Numbered from the stretch's first letter, positions 13,446 to 24,271 are shown. The stretch is 64,000 nt of DNA from Maratus speciosus (GCA_963932465.1 OZ010798.1:19700981-19764980), one strand, 5' to 3'. Translations and numbers: made by a program. The notes: generated from the sequence alone by a model not told the origin.

Positions 13446-13974
13446 TAGGGGAGAGTAGCCTAATTTGGACCACTTCGCTTATTTTCAGGTGTAACTCACT
13501 TAATTTTTGGAATATCTGAAAAATATCACTACACGGGGTCAATCAATTCATCCACTAACTAAATAAAACTTTAGATCATTTTCTTTTTGGAAATCTTAAA
13601 TTTTATTTTAATTTGAAAAATTTGTCAAAAGTGGTCCAAATTCAGCAACTGGTCGCGTAAATTGGACCACCAGTCTCCTAAATTGGACCAAATAAAATCA
13701 GGTTGTTTTAATGACTAGGGAATATAACTAATTTTATTAAAAGCAAAGTTTGCGGTTACTGAAACAATCAAACAAAATAACAGCAATGAAATATAATGAA
13801 ATCAAATATCTGAAAATAAGTGTAATTGTTTTAAATCAAAATGTATTCAAAATATAAATCAAAGTTATCAGTAATTAAGAATAGAAATTATGAAACTAAT
13901 TGCCAGTTACTTGAATATCATTTAAGGAGTGATGCAAAGCTTACACATGAATTTCGTTTATTGATTTTTTTTTC

Positions 13975-14425
13975 CAGCGCACACAACTTTGAACAGTATT
14001 TGGCAATATGAATACTAAATCATTTCTGCTGTTTTATTTTCTTACAAATCAGGCAAAACCAATCATCACTATTTAGATTTTTCTTTTTAGATTCTGAATT
14101 ATTAGACCTTTTTTTTTGCATCCGAAATTTTCTTTACATTATGATTGTAGTTCTCCCCTTTCATCATTTCCTTGATAATTGCATTACGCCTATTTTTTAA
14201 AACTTGATGTTCCATTTGCTTTTATGCTGTTATAGCATCCTTTTAGTCGATTTTTTGTGTTTTTTCATTTCAAGGTTTACTTTATACAGCGAATATGTTA
14301 ACACAACTGTTTTTTTTTGGCTCCCTCTGTACTTTTTAAAAACTAAATTTAGCAAAGGATATAATATTTCTAATGATTTTTTGGCTTTTGGGGAGGATTT
14401 GTAGCTACAGCCTTATTGCAAGTCA
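13975..14425 (-). pseudogene. possible transposase C-terminal remnant inside R1
   Basis: On the minus strand the segment gives disconnected readable pieces: ATNPPQKPK (near 14410), a lysine-rich middle with several stops, and SDDWFCLICKK (near 14070-14040). In pogo/jerky-type transposases a proline/lysine-rich tail and a CxxC-bearing end are common, and the position near the right end of the minus-strand gene would fit. No catalytic DDE region is visible. The assignment rests on style rather than an alignment. Confidence 0.25.
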
Positions 14426-14937
14426 ATTTCTTCACAACTTACTCTCTCCTTTTTATTTCCTATATCTTTAAAAGCTTTTGCTGTCACTTGTTTTTTTTTT
14501 TTTTTTCAGACAGCTTGTCCGTGTCTTTTTCAACATTTTTAACATTATATTATAAAAGTGTTTAAAAAAATATGCTCTATTGAAAAATACGCTACGATTA
14601 GTTATACGCAAACATTATATATTCAACAGTATTGAATTCACCCCCCTCCTCCCGGAAGGTTTGAGGTTTTATGAGTTTTAATGGCAAAAAAGTGTAATTC
14701 CACCCTCCAGAACTGTAAAAAGTCTGCCCTTCCTAGGGGAATCGCAAATATCCTCCAGGAAGAAAATGTTTGAATTCAACTCTGTAAACCAAATACGGCG
14801 TATAGGAATAAAATATTCAAAGAAAATAAATACAAATACATACAAGATAAAAGAAATTGCAAACAAAATTTATTGCATAAACATGTAAAAATATTTTTTT
14901 GTTTATATAGGCTGTATAAAAAAATTAATCCAGATAT

Positions 14938-14990
14938 ACCCCCCCCCCCCAAAAAAAAAAAAAAACAAAAAAAAAAACAAAAAACTTGCA
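14938..14990. repeat. C-run followed by A-rich tract
   Basis: Ten Cs at about 14941-14950 run directly into A-runs with isolated C. The same C/A or T/G junction style recurs at 57412-57430 and 58085-58125. Confidence 0.9.
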
Positions 14991-15503
14991 TGGAGATAGT
15001 AATCCATTATAAAATATTTAAAAAATTGAAAAATAGTGTACAAAGTGTACCGTCCTCGAAATTCATTACTTAATTTTCAAAATTTATGATCGCACATCTG
15101 GTCCAATTTAAGCAACTTAAAATGGTCCAATTATGGCATCTGCGCCATTTTTTAAAACAGATAATTTCAAGACTAAGAACAAAAACGAAATCAAACAAAG
15201 CCGCGTGAGAAATATGCGCAATTAACAGATGAATTTATATATAAATATGAAAACATAACACGTTACCTTAGTTTTAAAGTATTCACTTACGTTTAGTAGG
15301 AAAAATGTACATCAAAACAGCTAACTTTAGGTTTTTTAAAATTGCCTGAAAACAACACGTGGTAGGCGGTTGCTTCTTCTAATCGTGAGTGACGTCATTC
15401 TGATGAGTAGGATTTCAGCGGTAGCTGGCGTCTCTTCCTGTAATTAACGGCAGAATGGCAACGGTCCAATTAAAGCGGCGGTCCAAATTAGGCTACTCTC
15501 CCC

Positions 15504-15904
15504 TATAATCAACGTAGTCATAATTTCTGTTGCTCAAATCATTCCTTGCAGTCAATCATTAAATGAATATGAAATAATTAATGCGATTTGAAAATATTAC
15601 ATACTCTTGATTATCCGACGTCCGATTAACCGAAACACTCGGTTATCCAGCACTCTTATTTAATCCCGTCCTCTCCTCAAAACATGGTTTATTGTTACTT
15701 ATTGGGTCTAAAAATTACAAACGTTTTAACAGAATTTATTTATTAAATGTCTTATTTTTTTTTCTTTTTCTTTTAACTCTTGTACTACGGTAATTATTTA
15801 TCTTATTTTTTGTTCTTTTAATTATAGTGAAGTTTTAACAACGTTAATAACACAAGCCTGCGATGATTGTGTTTTTTAACTTTTGATAATTGTTATTGAT
15901 GTAT
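15504..15904. other. unassigned, with a decayed pogo-like terminus
   Basis: At about 15612-15655 the words 'gattatccgacg', 'gattaaccgaaac' and 'cggttatccagc' look like a pogo-type terminal region related to 1101 and 23215. No partner is certain. The rest is AT-rich without genes. Confidence 0.3.
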
Positions 15905-16425
15905 TTTTTAGCACTGAATCCGAATATGACTTTCATTTTTAACCATCACGTCACGATTTTCGCAAATCGTAAATTTCAAAGTTAAAAAGTAAAAAAATAG
16001 CGAAAATCTCTCAAAGCAATTTGTCAAAGCCTTAAAAAAAGAAGGTAAATGTTTTAAATACATCCGCAACAAAATTTCCAGCCTTATAAACCGACAAATT
16101 AAAAGAGGATACTGAGATGAACCCCATAGAGAAGATTAAAGGAAAAGCGCGAAGCAGAGCATGAGCGGTTTAAAAAAACTTCCATGCATGGAATAAAATT
16201 ATAAGGATTTTAAATGCACAATATTTTACATGTTTAACTGTAAAAATGCATAGTATAAGCAAAAAAATTAACAAATTATTATGAAAAAAGTTATGTCTAT
16301 TTTATAGAAGCAGATTTTCGCAATATTTCGAGTTTTTAAAAATTTGCGATTTGTGAAAAATCCTGACGTGATGGTATGGTAAAAAATGAAGGTCATTTTT
16401 GGATTCAGCACTAAAAAATATATAA
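15905..16425. mobile_element. palindromic MITE N
   Basis: The left end ('ttttagcactgaatccgaat', then 'atgactttcattttt') recurs inverted at the right ('ggattcagcactaaaa' near 16400-16415). Arms are ~70 bp, including 'catcacgtcacgattttcgcaaat' on the left and its inverse at 16345-16380. Non-coding centre. Confidence 0.6.
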
Positions 16426-16599
16426 GAACCAATTATCGGAAGCTGAAAAACCTAACCATCACATCCATTTTTTAATATCAGATTTCTGAAAGAGGATAAT
16501 CTCTAAAAAAGGATCCCCTTCAGAAATCTGAAGGGACCTTAACATCCTTGAAAGTCAAAATGTGTCATCTAAGTAGTGTGTATACCTCTTCACAGGCAC

Positions 16600-16890
16600 G
16601 GATCCAAGGAAGGGGGGAGATCGCCCCCCCCCCTTGGATCAAAAACTTTCGACAAATGGTCACCGAAAAAAATCAATTTCGTCAATCGTTCGCAGGTCAA
16701 AGGATCGCAAAAAAAACGCGAATTTCGTCAAAGGATCGCGTCAAACAATTCCGGAAAAAAACGCTAATTTCGGCAAAGAATCACGAAAAAAAAATACGCG
16801 AATTTTGTCAAAGGGCCTCGGAAAAAACGCACAATTAGCACCAGGAGGAGATTTCTCTAGGCGCACATCCATTGGGGGGGGGGGGGACCG
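16600..16890 (-). repeat. GC-rich minisatellite S, inverted copy
   Basis: Degenerate ~28-bp units of the type 'gcgaatttcgtcaaaggatc' are bounded by C-rich and G-rich runs (16626-16637 and 16875-16886). The sequence is the reverse complement of the arrays at 18140-18690 and 20415-20975. Open frames across it (for example 16634-16969) follow from the repeat and are not genes. Confidence 0.7.
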
Positions 16891-16913
16891 AAAATATATA
16901 AATCGAACGCTTT

Positions 16914-17524
16914 TTAAGGGTGTATTCGAAAAAATATTTTTCCACCCTCAACTGCTCGAAATTTTCTGAGACATTTTCAGACTCATTTTTAAAAGTAAAA
17001 ACATGAAACTTGCTGGGGTGATTTGTGAAGACATGTTTAACATGCCGTGTGATTTCATTTTCAGCTCAATTCATTAGAATTTGATTTTTAAACAATTATT
17101 TTCTCACTATGACAGGGCTCCCAAATGGTCCGCCAACTGAATACCAATATTATTTTAGAAAATTTTTCTTTTTAGATTTTTCTTACAAACAGCCCCGGAA
17201 CCCCCTTTGAAAGTTAATTCTAGCGCAAACCTACCATAAAATTCTCTGTTAAAATTTATTGGTATTCAGTTGGCGGACCATTTGGGAGCCCTGCTATGAC
17301 CATTTTTTTCATTCCCAGATCGCCCGCTTCGTAAAATTCGGTTCAAAACGCCAACTTTGACAGCGTTTTTTACAGTATTTTCTGCATTTATCAAAAAATT
17401 AAGAAGCACGGCACATTATATGGTTTCTAAATAAGAGAATTTCCCAGTTTGATGCGTTTGAGAGCAAAAATGAATTTTAAAATGAATCAGAAAATAAGCA
17501 GTTTGGATCGGAATACACCCTTAA
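16914..17524 (+). mobile_element. MITE-A copy A2, with a nested insertion
   Basis: The full MITE-A structure between TTAA sites (16914-16917 and 17521-17524), enlarged by a 181-bp insertion at 17113-17293. It is the left boundary of the tandem duplication. Its right half matches that of A3, while its left half differs from A3. Confidence 0.8.
17113..17293. mobile_element. 181-bp CAGGG-ended MITE nested in A2
   Basis: Perfect or near-perfect terminal repeats CAGGGCTCCCAAATGGTCCG and CGGACCATTTGGGAGCCCTG (about 36 bp in all). The target word CTATGA occurs on both sides (17107-17112, 17294-17299), and other MITE-A copies have it once, so a 6-bp duplication is directly visible. CAGGG termini recall hAT, but hAT duplications are normally 8 bp, so the superfamily stays open. 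Confidence 0.75.
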
Positions 17525-17679
17525 CGGCGGTTTTCGCGGAACAGACAGACAAGCAAACGAAAACGAACCAATTTTCGGGTGTCAATGGTAAACTTCACTG
17601 ACGTTTCGGCAATTAGTGAACAAAAAAGGATTAAGTCCTGTCAAAAGGCATATGGCGCCATAATTTTTGGTACTATGGG

Positions 17680-17958
17680 TTGAGGTGCGGGGCGATGCCA
17701 CTTTGTGTACCTTTTGTTGAATCTCTACAACAGAAATTGAGAACGTTATGCGGATCCGTTTACATTGTTGAAACTTTTTCGTTCTTTCAAAGAAGTAGCA
17801 ATTTTAATTTCTGTATAACGATATATTTGAGGAGTGCTTTATTGTTTGAGAAAAGAATGGGATTCATAGCGATTTCCAAAGAAAGAAAGAAACAAGAAAA
17901 AGAAAGGTCCTTTAAAAAATTACTCAAGCATCTAATTTTTTCTGAAGAAAGCCACTAA
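17680..17958 (+). CDS. hypothetical 92-aa open frame in duplicated unit 1
   Basis: Starts MRCGAMPLCVPFVESLQQ, has an aromatic middle, and ends with a lysine/glutamate-rich stretch (KERKKQEKERSFKKLLK). I do not recognise it and see no domain, signal peptide or clear membrane segment. It is conserved identically in the second unit only because the duplication is young, so this is no evidence of selection. It may be an exon fragment, a decayed transposon piece or chance. Confidence 0.12.
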   Translation: MRCGAMPLCVPFVESLQQKLRTLCGSVYIVETFSFFQRSSNFNFCITIYLRSALLFEKRMGFIAISKERKKQEKERSFKKLLKHLIFSEESH

Positions 17959-18139
17959 TGTGTAAAAAATGTACTGTTATTGCCACCCACATTGGTAAAT
18001 TTCAAGAGGTATTTGATGAATGAACATAAAATGGTTATGTCCTAATCCTCGTTAGTTAAAAGCTAAAAGGCTTATGGTGTGTTGATTACTTAAAAACTAA
18101 TTTAGTAAATTTTTTCTTCCCTTCTTTGCCCTGGTCAAA

Positions 18140-18690
18140 CCTCCCCCCCCCCCCCCCCCGTGGATGCGCGCCTAGGAAAATCTCCTCCCGGTGCTAACTG
18201 TGCGTTTTTTCCGCGGCCCTTTAACGAAATTCGCGTTTATTCAGGTATTCTTTGGCGAAATTCGTGAATTTTTTTCGCGATTCTTAGGAGAAATTCGTAT
18301 TTTTTCAGAGATCTGTTGACGGAATTAGTATTTTTTGCGCGATTCTTTCGCGAAATTAGCGTTTCTTTCGCAATTGTTTGGCGAAATTCGCGTTTTTTCT
18401 GCTATTTTCGGATGCAATTTGCGTTTTTTTCGTGGTCCTTTGACGTAACGCGCGATTTTTTGACGAAATTCGCATTTTCCTGCGCTTCTTTGATGAAATT
18501 CGCGTTTTCGCGATCCTTTGACGAAATTGGCGTTTTTTGCGCGATCTTTTGACGAAATTCGCGTTTCTTTTGCGATCCTTTGACTTGCGAATGATTGACG
18601 AAATTGATTTTTTTCGGTGACGATTTGTTGAAATTCGCGATAATCGGTGGATTTATATATTTTTTTGCCCCCCCCCCCCCCCGTGGATCC
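18140..18690 (+). repeat. minisatellite S array, unit 1
   Basis: Opens with a long C-run (18142-18159) and 'gtggatgcgcgcc', continues with ~20 degenerate ~28-bp repeats around GACGAAATTCGCGTTTTT, and closes with another C-run (18667-18682) and 'gtggatcctcgcc'. The flanking C-run/GGATCC words suggest it is the body of an element with GGATCC-type ends. The translated repeats give an artefactual Phe/Ala-rich frame. Confidence 0.85.
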
Positions 18691-18695
18691 TCGCC

Positions 18696-18860
18696 TGATC
18701 TAAACAGAGCTTATACATAGGAACTAACAATTAAACATAACTTAAAAGTCATCAATACAAGTAAATAAAAAAAATAGGTAAGTAATATAAACCAATAGTT
18801 TCACAATGATGAGAATTAATTAATTAGTTCGCTTTTCACGCAGTCGGGTTTTTTTGACTT
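18696..18860 (+). mobile_element. element L right-end fragment
   Basis: Matches the last ~160 bp of element L at 56700-56834 ('aggaactaac', 'aacttaaaagtcatcaat', ending in 'acgcagtcgggt'). The left part of L is missing. It lies directly after the closing C-run of minisatellite S and is repeated at about 20972-21135. Confidence 0.7.
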
Positions 18861-19377
18861 TTTAAATTTAATTTTTACTTGTTATAAATATGATTTTATC
18901 ACAACTCTTTGAATTTCAATGCGGCCATGCCTCTTCGCATTTACACATAGAAAAATTTTGTAGTTGTTTGGAAACTTACCTCAGACACAAAAGTGTTACA
19001 TAATCTGCATTTTTATCTTCAAGAAATTTCTTGGATTTCTTTTAGCATCCCGTTTGATAAAACTGATACATTTTATACTTGCCTTTTATACTTCAATAAG
19101 AACAGATGAAGTTTTTTAAACACTGAGAGTGTATGAATAACATAATCAACAAGTATCAGTTCTGGATTTGCAACTTTAACAGTTTTAACCGTTTATATCC
19201 TGAATTTTTTAATGCAAAAATTGCTTCACCTGAATAATTATTTACGGTAATGTCTAAGATATCCAGAGCAACATATACAGGGTGCATCTGAAATCCTTCA
19301 ACAAACTTAGGGGGACGATAGTACTCATGAAGACGAACAAAAATGCAATGGAACATGGGGTCGCACTCAAATGACGT
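18861..19377. other. unassigned AT-rich part of the duplicated unit
   Basis: No gene recognised. The last ~80 bp (19283-19360) recur inverted at 22368-22446. The minus-strand 66-codon frame here is duplicated only with the unit and is not called. Confidence 0.4.
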
Positions 19378-19803
19378 TTAAGGGTGTATTCGAAAAAATA
19401 TTTTTCCACCCTCAATAGCTCGAAAATTTCTGAGACATTTTCAGACTCATTTTTAAAAGTAAAAACATGAAACTTGCTGGGGCGATTTCTGAAGACATGT
19501 TTAACATGCCGTGTGATTTCATTTTCAGCTCAATTCATTAGAATTTGATTTTTAAACAATTATTTTCTCAGTATGACCATTTTTTTTTCATTCCCAGATC
19601 GCCCGCTTCGTAAAATTCGGTTCAAAACGCCAACTTTGACAGCGTTTTTTACAGTATTTTCTGCATTTATCAAAAAATTAAGAAGCACGGCACATTATAT
19701 GGTTTCTAAATAAGAGAATTTCCCAGTTTGATGCGTTTGAGAGCAAAAATGAATTTTAAAATGAATCAGAAAATAAGCAGTTTGGATCGGAATACACCCT
19801 TAA
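19378..19803 (+). mobile_element. MITE-A copy A3, recombinant
   Basis: A complete TTAA-bounded MITE-A. Left-half variants (caatagctcgaaaatttctg, ctggggcgatttctg, ctcagtatgacc) equal A4. Right-half variants (cattatatggtttc, gagaatttcccag) equal A2. The switch lies between about 19590 and 19694. This is what unequal crossing-over inside the MITE would leave. Confidence 0.9.
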
Positions 19804-19958
19804 CGGCGGTTTTCGCGGAACAGACAGACAAGCAAACGAAAACGAACCAATTTTCGGGTGTCAATGGTAAACTTCACTGACGTTTCGGCAATTAGTGAAC
19901 AAAAAAGGATTAAGTCCTGTCAAAAGGCATATGGCGCCATAATTTTTGGTACTATGGG

Positions 19959-20237
19959 TTGAGGTGCGGGGCGATGCCACTTTGTGTACCTTTTGTTGAA
20001 TCTCTACAACAGAAATTGAGAACGTTATGCGGATCCGTTTACATTGTTGAAACTTTTTCGTTCTTTCAAAGAAGTAGCAATTTTAATTTCTGTATAACGA
20101 TATATTTGAGGAGTGCTTTATTGTTTGAGAAAAGAATGGGATTCATAGCGATTTCCAAAGAAAGAAAGAAACAAGAAAAAGAAAGGTCCTTTAAAAAATT
20201 ACTCAAGCATCTAATTTTTTCTGAAGAAAGCCACTAA
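19959..20237 (+). CDS. hypothetical 92-aa open frame, second copy
   Basis: Identical protein to 17680-17958, for the same reason: recent duplication. No recognised family. See that entry for its composition. It cannot be separated from a chance frame by sequence alone. Confidence 0.12.
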   Translation: MRCGAMPLCVPFVESLQQKLRTLCGSVYIVETFSFFQRSSNFNFCITIYLRSALLFEKRMGFIAISKERKKQEKERSFKKLLKHLIFSEESH

Positions 20238-20414
20238 TGTGTAAAAAATGTACTGTTATTGCCACCCACATTGGTAAATTTCAAGAGGTATTTGATGAAT
20301 GAACATAAAATGGTTATGTCCTAATCCTCGTTAGTTAAAAGCTAAAAGGCTTATGGTGTGTTGATTACTTAAAAACTAATTTAGTAAATTTTTTCTTCCC
20401 TTCTTTGCCCTGGT

Positions 20415-20975
20415 CAAACCTCCCCCCCCCCCCCCCCCGTGGATGCGCGCCTAGGAAAATCTCCTCCCGGTGCTAACTGTGCGTTTTTTCCGCGGCCCTT
20501 TAACGAAATTCGCGTTTATTCAGGTATTCTTTGGCGAAATTCGTGAATTTTTTTCGCGATTCTTAGGAGAAATTCGTATTTTTTCAGAGATCTGTTGACG
20601 GAATTAGTATTTTTTGCGCGATTCTTTCGCGAAATTAGCGTTTCTTTCGCAATTGTTTGGCGAAATTCGCGTTTTTTCTGCTATTTTCGGATGCAATTTG
20701 CGTTTTTTTCGTGGTCCTTTGACGTAACGCGCGATTTTTTGACGAAATTCGCATTTTCCTGCGCTTCTTTGATGAAATTCGCGTTTTTCGCGATCCTTTG
20801 ACGAAATTGGCGTTTTTTGCGCGATCTTTTGACGAAATTCGCGTTTCTTTTGCGATCCTTTGACCTGCGAATGATTGACGAAATTGATTTTTTTCGGTGA
20901 CGATTTGTTGAAATTCGCGATAATCGGTGGATTTATATATTTTTTTGCCCCCCCCCCCCGTGGATCCTCGCCTGA
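20415..20975 (+). repeat. minisatellite S array, unit 2
   Basis: Same array as 18140-18690. Compared with unit 1 the closing C-run is shorter (20948-20959) and a T has been gained near 20785, both typical slippage changes. Confidence 0.85.
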
Positions 20976-21654
20976 TCTAAACAGAGCTTATACATAGGAA
21001 CTAACAATTAAACATAACTTAAAAGTCATCAATACAAGTAAATAAAAAAAATAGGTAAGTAATATAAACCAATAGTTTCACAATGATGAGAATTAATTAA
21101 TTAGTTCGCTTTTTACGCAGTCGGGTTTTTTTGACTTTTTAAATTTAATTTTTACTTGTTATAAATATGATTTTATCACAACTCTTTGAATTTCAATGCG
21201 GCCACGCCTCTTCGCATTTACACATAGAAAAATTTTGTAGTTGTTTGGAAACTTACCTCAGACACAAAAGTGTTACATAATCTGCATTTTTATCTTCAAG
21301 AAATTTCTTGGATTTCTTTTAGCATCCCGTTTGATAAAACTGATACATTTTATACTTGCCTTTTATACTTCAATAAGAACAGATGAAGTTTTTTAAACAC
21401 TGAGAGTGTATGAATAACATAATCAACAAGTATCAGTTCTGGATTTGCAACTTTAACAGTTTTAACCGTTTATATCCTGAATTTTTTAATGCAAAAATTG
21501 CTTCACCTGAATAATTATTTACGGTAATGTCTAAGATATCCAGAGCAACATATACAGGGTGCATCTGAAATCCTTCAACAAACTTAGGGGGACGATAGTA
21601 CTCATGAAGACGAACAAAAATGCAATGGAACATGGGGTCGCACTCAAATGACGT

Positions 21655-22080
21655 TTAAGGGTGTATTCGAAAAAATATTTTTCCACCCTCAATAGCTCGA
21701 AAATTTCTGAGACATTTTCAGACTCATTTTTAAAAGTAAAAACATGAAACTTGCTGGGGCGATTTCTGAAGACATGTTTAACATGCCGTGTGATTTCATT
21801 TTCAGCTCAATTCATTAGAATTTGATTTTTAAATAATTATTTTCTCAGTATGACCATTTTTTTTTCATTCCCAGATCGCCCGCTTCGTAAAATTCGGTTC
21901 AAAACGCCAACTTTGACAGCGTTTTTTACAGTATTTTCTGCATTTATCAAAAAATTAAGAAGCACGGCACACTATATAGTTTCTAAATAAGAGGATTTCC
22001 AAGTTTGATGCGTTTGAGAGCAAAAAGGAATTTTAAAATGAATCAGAAAATAAGCAGTTTGGATCGGAATACACCCTTAA
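21655..22080 (+). mobile_element. MITE-A copy A4
   Basis: TTAA-bounded (21655-21658, 22077-22080). It supplies the left-half variants seen in A3 but has its own right-half variants (cacactatatag, gaggatttccaag). It is the right border of the duplication. Confidence 0.85.
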
Positions 22081-22677
22081 AGGATGAAAATCGAGAAAAT
22101 GCGTCTGGAAACGGACAAACTGAGACAAGAAAGAAACACTCCAGAAAATTATTTATTGCACAGAATAGGTGAAACACAGATCGTGATGCCCAGAGAAAAC
22201 AAATATTTTGCAAAAATTGTTCAAGTGTCGGGAGTGAAAGGAAAAACAAAGTGAAAGGAAAACCAGCTTCGTGCTACTAGCTAGTTCTGCAGAAAAGCAG
22301 CATGCGAGATTTCGATATTTTTATTAGTTTTGAGATTTTCACCCTCATTCACCCTCATCACGTTCCCGTGTTCCATTGCATGTTTTGTTCGCCTTCATGA
22401 GTACTATCATCCCCCCAAGTTTGTTGAAGCATTTCAGATACACCCAGCATAATAATAATTTGATTTTTAGATTTTTTTTTTAATTAAAACTAATTTAATA
22501 AATTGGTAGTTAGATAATTTTTTTTGTGTGTGCAAAATATTTGCGAGAATAATTAGACAAAAATACTGTTATAGAAATCTCACCATTCTTATAAGAACAA
22601 AGTGAATAAATGTATCGTGATCCCACATGTGTAACAGAGAGGTGTTTTGTCGTTGCAAATTTTTCATAAAACTTTTT
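22081..22677. other. unassigned
   Basis: No gene recognised. A segment at 22368-22446 is an inverted, diverged match to 19283-19360 ('gttcgccttcatgagtacta' and 'tttgttgaagcatttcaga'). Confidence 0.4.
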
Positions 22678-23107
22678 TTAAGGCTATTTTCAAATCAAAA
22701 AGGGCAACTTTCTGACATAAGTTTTAATTTATTTTTGTTCGAAAATGCATGAAACTCGCTGGTGTTGTTGTTCAGAAACTATTAGCATCGAGCTGTTTCT
22801 TCCATTTTTTTTGCAAACGCAATGAATCTTTCAGAAAAGAGTGTCAAAAAGAGCGCTTTGAACCGAATTTCCGCGCGAAGGGAGAAAGAGCACTCAAGAG
22901 CGGTCGAAAAACGTGTTTGTCACGTGATAGAAATCGCTTATAACTCAGTGGGTAATGGATGGATCAAAAAATGGAAAACACAGTTCAATTGCAAATCGCT
23001 TCCGTGGTCAGGCTTTCCAATTTCATACTTCTCCGTTAAAAAATGAATTTGTAAATGTGTCAAAACTTTTTGGGCTTGTTGAGGAGAGCAGTTAAGAACA
23101 GCCTTAA
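22678..23107 (+). mobile_element. MITE-B copy B2 (TTAA-flanked)
   Basis: TTAAGGCTATTTTCAAATC at the left and GTTAAGAACAGCCTTAA at the right, ~430 bp. The interior shares the 'cgaatttccgcgcgaag', 'tcacgtgata' and 'ctcaataggtaat'-type blocks with the other MITE-B copies. Non-coding. TTAA target as for MITE-A, but with unrelated sequence. Confidence 0.8.
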
Positions 23108-23214
23108 TAGGATAAAAGCTACACCTATGTAAAGGGTTGAGAAAATAACCCATTAAAAATTATTGAGCTTCGGCTGTTTCACTGTGCTTTTTCTATATAG
23201 GATTGAGCTAATTA

Positions 23215-23883
23215 CAGTAGAACCTCTTTTATCCAAAACTCTTTTAATCGAAACTCTTGGTTAACCGAAATCCATTTTATAGCTCTTTTTTTTTTTTTTT
23301 TAACTATCACATTCTTGTGTGCAAAATCCATTTTGAAACCTTTTTATTTTAAAACTATCATATTCCTTGTGTCCAAGCGGTCCTTTCCAAACCACGACTA
23401 CACATAAATATTTTCGATCCCCTTTCTTAGAGTTCCTTTGAATTTAATTTGAGCTCCTGTAAGCTGCGGAGTGGAACGAACAAAACATACAAATTAGCAA
23501 TTCTGGAGGTTTTGAATGTTTTGCAAAAGGTTTGGCATGGCTCGAGCAGTAGAAAGACTGTGATACTGGTGAACTAATAATATTTAAAAACTCAGTGAGA
23601 GAGCTTCAAAACAAAGGCAATCGAAACTGCGGCAAACAAAACATTTTTTCAAACCCTTGTGATATATGTCAAAGATACTTAATTTCAAAAATAAATTTCA
23701 GGTAATTTATTCTTGTTTCTATTTTGCTATTTCTTTATTTTTATTATTAATAATATGTATAAGTACTTGTTACACCATAATAAAAAATGTTGCATATATC
23801 TCTCTTTAATCTTAAAACTGAAGAATTCTCGATTTTCCGAAAGAGGGTCCTCCGAATTACTTCGGATAATCGAGGTTCTACTG
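23215..23883 (-). mobile_element. pogo-like non-autonomous element (pogo-2)
   Basis: CAGTAGAACCTCTTTTATCC at the left and GATAATCGAGGTTCTACTG at the right, with TA on both sides (23213-23214, 23884-23885). It is the inverse orientation of pogo-1 (1101-1684), with the same internal order: 'ggttaaccgaaatcc', a transposase-like remnant, 'cgattttccgaaag'. Degenerate coding only. Confidence 0.75.
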
Positions 23884-24271
23884 TATTTGGAATGAAAAGG
23901 GTAATCTACTTTTATTAGTAGACGAATTAAATACATTATACGTTGAATTTTCTTTTAGTACGTCAGAATATAAAGGGTTAAGTACACGTTTTTCTTTCCC
24001 CTCATAACACTTACCTGGTAGCTGGCTTCCTTTTTACCGTTATTGTTAATTTACCACAATGTGTTATCCTATTTTAAATTTTAAAATGCATATGTCATGT
24101 TGTATGTTTATGTGTATGTGCACAAAAGCCATAAGAAGTATACTTTTTACCCATTCTCTTCTGTGATATTCATTTGAGGACTTATTAATTTTATAAAAGT
24201 TGTACACTGTTAAGATATTTCAAACTTTTTTTAGGTTAAATGTGTTCAACACAGTCAATTTTAGATATGTC
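23884..24271. other. unassigned AT-rich spacer
   Basis: No gene or recognised element. Confidence 0.4.

Larger units (their letters stand above)
13448..15503. mobile_element. TA-flanked element R1 with reiterated TTGGACC motifs
   Basis: Terminal inverted repeats GGGGAGAGTAGCCTAATT and AATTAGGCTACTCTCCCC are flanked by TA (13446-13447, 15504-15505). The terminal word 'aaattggacca' is repeated several times just inside both ends (about 13461, 13630, 13660, 13683; 15100, 15122, 15465, 15480). Broken minus-strand coding around 14420-13975 includes a fragment reading SDDWFCLICKK and an upstream 'NPPQKPK', similar in style to C-terminal tails of pogo/jerky-type transposases. It is probably a decayed or non-autonomous member of that group. 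Confidence 0.6.
17525..19803 (+). repeat. tandem duplication, unit 1 (~2.28 kb)
   Basis: Repeated almost identically at 19804-22080. From left to right it holds a unique segment with a 92-codon open frame, minisatellite S, the right half of element L, a ~500-bp AT-rich segment, and a MITE-A copy (A3) as its right border. Differences from unit 2 are few: C-run lengths, single substitutions such as cacgcag/tacgcag near 18840, and one T in a T-run. The duplication is therefore recent. Confidence 0.9.
19804..21654 (+). repeat. tandem duplication, unit 2
   Basis: Second copy of the segment 17525-19377. It has the same open frame (19959-20237), the same minisatellite S with slightly different C-run lengths (20415-20975), the same element L right end (20972-21135) and the same AT-rich tail. 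Confidence 0.9.

Noticed and set aside
19156..19356. 66-codon minus-strand frame duplicated at 21433-21633
   Set aside because: Identical only because the segment was duplicated recently; a related stretch at 22368-22446 does not keep the frame, so there is no sign of selection.
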